Assembly (NCBI GenBank): GCA_030590525.1 | Contig: JAUUYI010000129.1 | Span: forward strand, 1-6,486 | Origin: Sedimenticola sp. | Lineage (GTDB): Bacteria > Pseudomonadota > Gammaproteobacteria > Chromatiales > Chromatiaceae | Length of the DNA stretch: 6,486 nt | Direction: 5' to 3' | In this document: positions 1 to 6,486 of the stretch, one piece after another | Layout: each line of letters begins with the position of its first letter | Numbering within the stretch: the first letter of the stretch is position 1 | Made by a program: the position numbers and the translations under genes | Notes under the pieces: model-generated | Seen by the model: the letters and a program-made list of their open reading frames with translations, nothing else | The model's database searches: none | Told to the model about the DNA's origin: nothing

Positions 1-1475
1 CCTTTAGCCACCGACTGCAGGTGCTTGCCCTTATAATCGGTCAGGTGAGAAACCAGCCACTCATCGACACGATCGGTCAGCAACAGTACCTCGACGCCTT
101 TCTGCTTGAACACCTCCAGATGGGGGCTATGGCGTGCGGCAGCATAGCTGTCCGCCGTGATGTAATAGATCTTCTCCTGCTTCTCCCGCATCCTTTCGAC
201 GTAGTCATCCAGTGAAACGGTCTGCGCCTCGCCCTCCGAACGGGTAGTGGCAAGACGCAGCAGGCCTGCGACTCTCTCCTTGTTGGTAAAGTCCTCCGCC
301 GGCCCCTCTTTCAACACCTTGCCGAACTCATTCCAGAAGGTCTGGTACTTGTCACCCTCCTCTCCGGCCATCTTCTCCAGCAGTCCCAGTACTCGCTTGC
401 TGTTGGCGTTGCGGATACTGTCGATCTTGCGGTCGTGCTGCAGTATCTCCCGGGAAACATTGAGCGGCAGATCATCTGAATCCACCACGCCTTTGACGAA
501 GCGCAGATAATGCGGCATCAGCTTGTCTGCCTCATCCATGATGAACACCCGTCGCACATAGAGCTTCACCCCGTGCTTCGGTTCGCGCTCCCACAGATCA
601 AAAGGCGCCTTGGCCGGGATGTAGAGCAGGGAGGTGTATTCGTGAGTACCCTCTACCCGGCTATGGAACCAGGCCAGCGGATCTTCGAAATCATGGCCGA
701 TATGCTTGTAAAACTCCTTATACTCCTCGCCCGTGATCTCCGACTTAGTACGCATCCAGAGTGCAGTTCCCTTATTGATCTGCTCCCATTGCGGCTCTGC
801 CGGCTCCTTGCCCTCCTCTGCAAACTGCTCGGTCAGCATCTCCACCGGAATAGCAACGTGATCGGAGAACTTTGTGATGATCCCCCGCAGACGGAAACTT
901 TCTAGAAAGTCATCCTCGCCCTCACGCAAGTGGAGGGTGATATCGGTCCCCCGGGAACCCTTCTCGACCGTCTCTATGGAATAGGAACCCTCACCTGATG
1001 ACTCCCAGCGGACCCCGTGCTCCACACCCAGACCCGCCCGGCGGGTCCGCAGTGTCACTTTGTCGGCAATGATAAAGGACGAGTAGAAACCAACACCAAA
1101 CTGACCAATGAGCTGATTGTCCTGGGTCTGATCCCCCGAAAGAGACTCTAGAAACTTACGGGTGCCTGAACTGGCTATGGTACCGATGGTATCCGCCACT
1201 TCCTGGCGACTCATTCCGATGCCATTATCAGAAATATTGATGGTGCGCTGTTCCTTATCTACGGAGATGCGGATACGGAGATCCGGATCGTCCTCGTACA
1301 ATGCATCGTCGGTCAACGCCTCGAAGCGGAGCTTCTCTGCCGCATCAGAGGCGTTGGAGATCAGCTCCCGCAGAAAAATCTCCTTGTTGCTGTACAGAGA
1401 CCGTATCACCAGGTTCAAAACCTGGCTCACCTCTGCCTGAAACTCCATGGTCTCCTTGTGCGCATCAACTGTCAT
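1..1475 (-). CDS. htpG: HtpG, Hsp90-family molecular chaperone (C-terminus cut off by window edge)
   Basis: HtpG is the cytosolic bacterial Hsp90, an ATP-driven homodimeric chaperone that remodels client proteins, often with DnaK. The minus frame is open from an ATG at 1475 to the window edge, giving 491 residues; the family is usually about 620-640, so most of the C-terminal dimerisation domain is missing here. The N-terminal GHKL ATPase domain (about 1-215) shows ELISNASDA with catalytic Glu37 and Mg-coordinating Asn41, SDNGIGM with Asp83, GTIASSGT (98-105) and the lid motif GQFGVGFYS (124-132). The middle domain carries LPLNVSRE with the catalytic-loop Arg at about 342. The start is supported by GGAGGT ten bases upstream and by the usual short N-terminus before the TMEFQAEV segment. 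It is transcribed away from pgm. A sigma-32 promoter match upstream fits the known heat-shock control of htpG in E. coli. No frameshift or missing key residue was seen. Confidence 0.97.
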   Translation of the reverse strand, partial: MTVDAHKETMEFQAEVSQVLNLVIRSLYSNKEIFLRELISNASDAAEKLRFEALTDDALYEDDPDLRIRISVDKEQRTINISDNGIGMSRQEVADTIGTIASSGTRKFLESLSGDQTQDNQLIGQFGVGFYSSFIIADKVTLRTRRAGLGVEHGVRWESSGEGSYSIETVEKGSRGTDITLHLREGEDDFLESFRLRGIITKFSDHVAIPVEMLTEQFAEEGKEPAEPQWEQINKGTALWMRTKSEITGEEYKEFYKHIGHDFEDPLAWFHSRVEGTHEYTSLLYIPAKAPFDLWEREPKHGVKLYVRRVFIMDEADKLMPHYLRFVKGVVDSDDLPLNVSREILQHDRKIDSIRNANSKRVLGLLEKMAGEEGDKYQTFWNEFGKVLKEGPAEDFTNKERVAGLLRLATTRSEGEAQTVSLDDYVERMREKQEKIYYITADSYAAARHSPHLEVFKQKGVEVLLLTDRVDEWLVSHLTDYKGKHLQSVAK

Positions 1476-1485
1476 TGCCGTCGTT

Positions 1486-1491
1486 ACCTCC
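1486..1491 (-). promoter_or_regulatory. Shine-Dalgarno of htpG
   Basis: The minus strand reads GGAGGT, a near-perfect match to the anti-Shine-Dalgarno of 16S rRNA, ten bases before the ATG at 1475. The spacing is slightly long but functional. It decides the htpG start in favour of this ATG over the in-frame ATG at codon 10. The stop codon of a possible 21-codon leader ORF (TAA, 1486-1484) overlaps this site. Confidence 0.8.
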
Positions 1492-1560
1492 AAACTAAAA
1501 ACTTGTCATTAATATTCGGGAGCCAGACCCATCCCGGCCCAACATCCATCGGATCGGATC

Positions 1561-1577
1561 CCCGCTTCTCATGCGGG
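1561..1577. repeat. Small hairpin in the htpG leader
   Basis: CCCGC (1561-1565) and GCGGG (1573-1577) form a five-pair GC stem with a seven-base loop. On the minus strand, part of this stem overlaps GGGGA (1563-1559), which could act as a Shine-Dalgarno for a 21-codon ORF starting at 1549. It is short enough to be coincidental. Confidence 0.35.
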
Positions 1578-1585
1578 CCTGAAAG

Positions 1586-1624
1586 CCTGTTGGAGCTGAT
1601 ACGGCCCCGTTTCAGCGCAACAGG
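1586..1624. repeat. 39-base interrupted inverted repeat in the htpG leader
   Basis: The outer arms CCTGTTG (1586-1592) and CAACAGG (1618-1624) are perfectly complementary. Inside them GCTGA (1595-1599) pairs with TCAGC (1612-1616). After a T-T mismatch, ACG (1601-1603) pairs with CGT (1608-1610) around a four-base loop. The total is about 15 pairs in 39 bases, well above chance for this length. It lies downstream of the predicted sigma-32 start site, so it would form in the htpG leader RNA. It has no T-tract on either side and so is not an intrinsic terminator. It could be a leader structure or a protein-binding site; the sequence does not say which. Confidence 0.55.
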
Positions 1625-1636
1625 TCCGGCAGACCT
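1622..1636. repeat. Small inverted repeat that competes with the 39-base hairpin
   Basis: AGGTC (1622-1626) and GACCT (1632-1636) form a five-pair stem with a five-base loop. It uses bases 1622-1624, which are also the outer arm of the larger hairpin, so the two cannot form together. In the htpG transcript this small stem would be made first. Short stems of this kind also arise by chance. Confidence 0.35.
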
Positions 1637-1662
1637 CCCCTCCCGGGAAGTTAGAGAGCGGA

Positions 1663-1690
1663 TTATGGGGGCTGGCACCAGAATTTCAAC
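1663..1690 (-). promoter_or_regulatory. Sigma-32 (RpoH) heat-shock promoter for htpG
   Basis: On the minus strand the -35 element is GTTGAAA (1690-1684), followed by a 13-base spacer and the -10 element CCCCATAA (1670-1663). The E. coli RpoH consensus is CTTGAAA, an 11-16 base spacer, then CCCCATnT, so six of seven -35 positions and the whole CCCCAT core match. The orientation and the downstream gene, a classic heat-shock chaperone, agree with this. Transcription would begin near 1656, giving a leader of about 180 bases, which is long. No comparably good sigma-70 promoter for htpG was found. The call rests on pattern matching only. Confidence 0.7.
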
Positions 1691-1817
1691 CCCCAGACGT
1701 AAGCACCCAGTTAAATTCATACCTCAATGGTAAGAGAGGGCCTGCTTACCCCTGGGCCTCTTCTCACTCGATTCTTGCGCGAGCTTGTGCTTGAATATTC
1801 TCTTCAGGGAAACGTAG

Positions 1818-3467
<1,650 letters not shown>

Positions 3468-3475
3468 ATTAGGCG

Positions 3476-3490
3476 CCTGTCCGAGACAGG
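3476..3490 (+). repeat. Small hairpin between the pgm stop and its terminator
   Basis: CCTGTC (3476-3481) and GACAGG (3485-3490) form a perfect six-pair stem with a CGA loop. It starts nine bases after the pgm stop codon and nine bases before the terminator stem. It has no T-tract of its own. It may protect the pgm mRNA 3' end or be incidental. Confidence 0.45.
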
Positions 3491-3499
3491 GCACACGAG

Positions 3500-3523
3500 G
3501 GCCGGTCAATACCGGCCTTTTTT
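3500..3523 (+). terminator. Intrinsic terminator of pgm
   Basis: A perfect seven-pair GC-rich stem, GGCCGGT (3500-3506) with ACCGGCC (3511-3517), closes a CAAT loop and is followed at once by six T residues (3518-3523). This is the classic rho-independent form in the plus direction. It sits 32 bases after the pgm stop and should end the pgm transcript before the sensor gene. Confidence 0.92.
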
Positions 3524-3556
3524 CTGCCGACCAACCACACATCTCAATAGATAGAT

Positions 3557-6486
3557 ATGTCAGTTAAACCACATACTCCCACTCAGGAACAACGGGAAGC
3601 CGAAAAGAAGCACACGCTGCTCCTGGACACCCTTCCCTACGGCGTTCAGGAGAGCGATACCGAAGGTGTCATCCATTACAGCAATATAGCGCACCATCGC
3701 ATCCTGGGATTCGAACCGGGAAAATTGATCGGCCATTACATCTGGGATTTCCTGTCAGACACCAGCCACCAGCAGAGACTGCGGGAGTACCTGACCCATC
3801 TGATTACTGAGCAACCGCCACCCGAGCCCTACGTCACAATCAACATTACCCGGGACGGTCGAGAGGTGTTGCTCGAAATCAACTGGGATTATCAGCGCAA
3901 TGATGCCGGCGAGGTCACCGGATTCATCTCCGTCATCTCCGATATCACAGCGCGAGCACAGGCGGAGCAGGAATTGAAAAGGAGCGAGGCCAGCCTGGCC
4001 CAGGCCGAACGCATCGCCCACATAGGCAGTTGGGAACTGGATCTGGTGCAGAACCAGTTACGCTGGTCGAATGAGGTATTCCGCATCTTTGAGATCGACT
4101 GCGAGCGCTTCAACGCCTCTTACGAGGCCTTCCTGGATGCCGTGCACCCTGACGACCGCAACTTCGTAAACCAGGCTTATACCGAATCAGTGGCCTGTCG
4201 CACCCCGTACGACATCACTCACCGGCTGCTGTTCGAGGATGACCGCACCAAATACGTCAACGAACGCGGTGAGACCTTCTACGACGAGACCGGTACGGCA
4301 GTGCGTTCCATCGGCACTATTCAAGACATCACAGCGCGCTATCAGAGTGAGCAGTCCCTGAAGTATCACAAGACCCGGCTCCGCACGCTGATCGATACGA
4401 TACCCGACCTCGTCTGGCTGAAGGATTCTGCAGGAACCTACCTGGACTGCAACAGAAAATTTGAGCATTTCTTTGGGGCTTCGCGGTCGGATATCATTGG
4501 CAAAACGGACTTTGACTTCGTCGATTCGGATCTGGCCACCCATTTCCGCCAAAAAGACCAGGAAGCCATAGCCAGCGGGAAACCCTGTGTGAACGAGGAG
4601 TGGGTCACCTACGCCAGTGATGGCCACCGCGAATTACTCGAGACGATTAAAACCCCCGCCGTCGATGAGCAAGGAAAGTGGGTCAACATTTTAGGCATTT
4701 CCCGTGATATCACGGTCCGCAAGCAAGCGGAGCTGGCATGGCGGGAAAACGAGGAACGCTACCGAAAACTGGTCGACAATATGAGCGACGGAGTGGCGGT
4801 GTATGAGGTAGTGGGCGACGGAGAGGATTTCATCTTCAAGGAGCACAACCTCGCCGGGAGTCGCATCACCGGCTTAGCGCGGGAGCGGGTGATCGGCAAA
4901 TCGGTGCAGGAGATCTTTCCCGGCATCAAGGCGCGGGAACTGTTCTACGTATTTCAGCGGGTCTGGCACAGCGGCAGACCGGAGCATCATCCCGTCACTC
5001 GGTATCAGGATGACCGGCTATCCCTGTGGGTGGAGAACTATGTGTTCAAGCTGCCCAGCGGAGAGATCGTGGCGATCTACGAGGATGTCACCGAGCGCAA
5101 ACTGGCCGAAAAAACCCTGCACGACCGGCTGACGCTGGAGGCTGCCCTGGCTGAAGTATCATCCAACCTGATGCAAGCGGGTGATATTGGCTTGGACAGG
5201 GCGATCGACGCTGCGCTGGAGTGCATCGGCACCGCAGTAGACGCTGATCGCAGTTATTTTTTTCAGATAGATGGAACGGCTGACACCTTCAGCAATACCC
5301 ACCAATGGTGCAGGTATGGCGTACTACCCCAAAAGCCAGAGCTGCAACGACTGCCAGTGTCCGACTCCCAACCTGTATTCGCCCGCTTCCGAAAGGGTAA
5401 ATTACTGCACGTACAGCATCCTGAAGAGCTGGGTGATGAACTGGCCCCGCTGAGGAACTTTATGCAGCAGGCTGGCATCCACTCCCTGGTCAACGTGCCC
5501 ATCTTATGGAAGAACAGCTTGCTTGGCGTGGTCGGCTTCGACTCGGACAAGCGCGACAAAACCTGGCCTGATGAGGATATCCGCCTATTGCGAACGGTGG
5601 CGGAAAACTTTGGCTGGGCCCTGGCCTCACAGGCGGCCTCTGAGTGCATCCACGCGAATACCTGGTTTTTGGAGAGCCTGGACAAGGTCTCTGAAATACT
5701 CACCGGGGGGCAGGACGCAGCCCCGATGCTACGTCTTCTCACCGCGCTTATTCTGGAAATCTTTGAGGTAGATCGGGCCTGGCTACTGCATTCACCCACA
5801 CCCGCAGCATCCGCTTACCAGGTAACTGTCGAAACCACTCGCCCGGAATACCCTGGTGCCTTTATCGAAGGCGTGACGATTCCAAAGGAGACCTTCGCCG
5901 CTGAAATAAGGGGCCGGACGCTCAGCCTCGACCACCCATTGGTCATTCAATCAGACGAGATCACCGATCCCCCCGAATATATCGGTCACTACCAGATTCA
6001 GAGTCAGATGATGCTGGTTCTGCAACCCCGAATCGGTGATGCTTTGCTACTGGGTGTCCATCAATGTTCCCACAAGCGCGAGTGGAGCACAGTTGAGCAA
6101 CGATTGTTCCAGACCATTGCCGGGCGGCTGAGTATTGCGTTGTCCGGCAGCCAGTTGCTGGAACGGATTCGTGCAAGCGAACGTCGGCTGCTGGAAGCAG
6201 AGCATCTCGCCCGGATTGGCAGCTGGGAACTCGACTTACCCGACGGCAATGCCGTCTGGTCGGACCAGGAATACCGTTGCCTCGGCTATCAACCCCGCTC
6301 CTGCGATGCCGGCGAGGCCAGCTTCGAGGCCGCTGTGCATCCGGAAGACCGGGCGTGGGTGAACCAGGCGATGCGGGCAGCGATGAGTGGCGATCGGGAT
6401 CCGTATGATATCGAACACCGGGTCATCTGGGAGGATGGCAGCGAACATGTGGTGCACGAGCGGGGATTGGTCGAGCGGGACGAGGA
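3557..6486 (+). CDS. Large soluble multidomain PAS/GAF sensor protein (C-terminal output domain beyond window)
   Basis: The frame is open from ATG 3557 to the window edge (976 residues, no stop), so the gene is partial. An in-frame TAG at 3548-3550 makes this the earliest possible ATG, and the next in-frame Met is residue 409, well past the first domain; no good Shine-Dalgarno is visible. Approximate domains: PAS1 18-133, PAS2 148-261 (PAS_3-like, HIGSWELDL, HPDDR), PAS3 274-388 (IPDLVWLKD, GKTDFDF), PAS4 399-514, GAF1 525-690 (WCRYGV, VNVPI, GVVGFDSD), GAF2 703-865 and PAS5 from 878 (RIGSWELDL, HPEDR), cut off. The first four PAS domains end in the usual cap, D-I/V-T-x-R at 129, 257, 384 and 510, followed by short charged linkers suggesting coiled coil. 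No signal peptide or membrane segment was seen, so it is probably cytosolic. Such arrays usually precede a histidine kinase, or GGDEF/EAL domains for cyclic-di-GMP turnover; which applies here cannot be told. Ligands are unknown, and no haem, flavin or bilin motif was recognised. Confidence 0.9.
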   Translation, partial: MSVKPHTPTQEQREAEKKHTLLLDTLPYGVQESDTEGVIHYSNIAHHRILGFEPGKLIGHYIWDFLSDTSHQQRLREYLTHLITEQPPPEPYVTINITRDGREVLLEINWDYQRNDAGEVTGFISVISDITARAQAEQELKRSEASLAQAERIAHIGSWELDLVQNQLRWSNEVFRIFEIDCERFNASYEAFLDAVHPDDRNFVNQAYTESVACRTPYDITHRLLFEDDRTKYVNERGETFYDETGTAVRSIGTIQDITARYQSEQSLKYHKTRLRTLIDTIPDLVWLKDSAGTYLDCNRKFEHFFGASRSDIIGKTDFDFVDSDLATHFRQKDQEAIASGKPCVNEEWVTYASDGHRELLETIKTPAVDEQGKWVNILGISRDITVRKQAELAWRENEERYRKLVDNMSDGVAVYEVVGDGEDFIFKEHNLAGSRITGLARERVIGKSVQEIFPGIKARELFYVFQRVWHSGRPEHHPVTRYQDDRLSLWVENYVFKLPSGEIVAIYEDVTERKLAEKTLHDRLTLEAALAEVSSNLMQAGDIGLDRAIDAALECIGTAVDADRSYFFQIDGTADTFSNTHQWCRYGVLPQKPELQRLPVSDSQPVFARFRKGKLLHVQHPEELGDELAPLRNFMQQAGIHSLVNVPILWKNSLLGVVGFDSDKRDKTWPDEDIRLLRTVAENFGWALASQAASECIHANTWFLESLDKVSEILTGGQDAAPMLRLLTALILEIFEVDRAWLLHSPTPAASAYQVTVETTRPEYPGAFIEGVTIPKETFAAEIRGRTLSLDHPLVIQSDEITDPPEYIGHYQIQSQMMLVLQPRIGDALLLGVHQCSHKREWSTVEQRLFQTIAGRLSIALSGSQLLERIRASERRLLEAEHLARIGSWELDLPDGNAVWSDQEYRCLGYQPRSCDAGEASFEAAVHPEDRAWVNQAMRAAMSGDRDPYDIEHRVIWEDGSEHVVHERGLVERDE

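Noticed and set aside
1549..1563. Short GATC-containing direct repeat (ATCGGATCGGATCC)
   Set aside because: It is a two-unit repeat of five bases with no further copies, too short to support a functional call.
1671..1689. Sigma-54-like element on the plus strand (TGGCAC, five bases, TTTCA) pointing toward pgm
   Set aside because: The -24 half fits, but the -12 half lacks the required GC, and the same bases are better explained by the minus-strand sigma-32 promoter.
1484..1720. 78-residue minus-strand open frame upstream of htpG
   Set aside because: Its ATG at 1720 lies upstream of the predicted sigma-32 promoter, so the full frame would not be in that transcript, and the product has no protein-like features. 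Only its last 21 codons are discussed as a possible leader ORF.
1775..1801. Possible sigma-70 promoter for pgm (TTGCGC and TATTCT)
   Set aside because: The spacer is only 15 bases and both hexamers are imperfect, so it is not distinguishable from chance.
5231..5330. Cys585 in GAF1 considered as a bilin-attachment cysteine
   Set aside because: It lies in a WCRYGV context common to ordinary signalling GAF domains, without the neighbouring phytochrome Cys-His or DIP-type motifs.

Overview
The window holds three protein genes and is ordinary chromosomal sequence, GC-rich by eye, from a bacterium most likely in the Proteobacteria, perhaps Gammaproteobacteria. That placement is inferred from an HtpG chaperone behind an RpoH-type promoter, a PGM1-like phosphoglucomutase and a very large PAS/GAF sensor. 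No 16S or other taxonomic marker is present.

Layout. Positions 1-1475 (minus) encode the N-terminal 491 residues of the Hsp90 chaperone HtpG; its C-terminus runs off the left edge. Positions 1476-1832 are a divergent intergenic region. It holds the htpG Shine-Dalgarno site, a strong sigma-32 (heat shock) promoter match about 190 bases upstream of the htpG start, and a structured leader between them. Positions 1833-3467 (plus) encode a complete 544-residue alpha-phosphoglucomutase with all active-site loops intact. It is followed by a small hairpin and a textbook intrinsic terminator (3500-3523). Positions 3557-6486 (plus) encode the first 976 residues of a soluble multidomain sensor, PAS-PAS-PAS-PAS-GAF-GAF-PAS, whose output domain lies beyond the right edge.

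The three genes do not look like one pathway. htpG is transcribed away from the other two and is probably heat-shock controlled. pgm links glucose-1-phosphate and glucose-6-phosphate metabolism. The sensor is separated from pgm by a terminator and is probably its own unit.

No mobile elements, CRISPR arrays, tRNAs or rRNAs were seen. I find no convincing undescribed system. The points most worth a second look are the structured htpG leader with a possible 21-codon leader ORF ending inside the htpG Shine-Dalgarno, the internal PAS duplication in the sensor, and the very short gap between the terminator and the sensor start.
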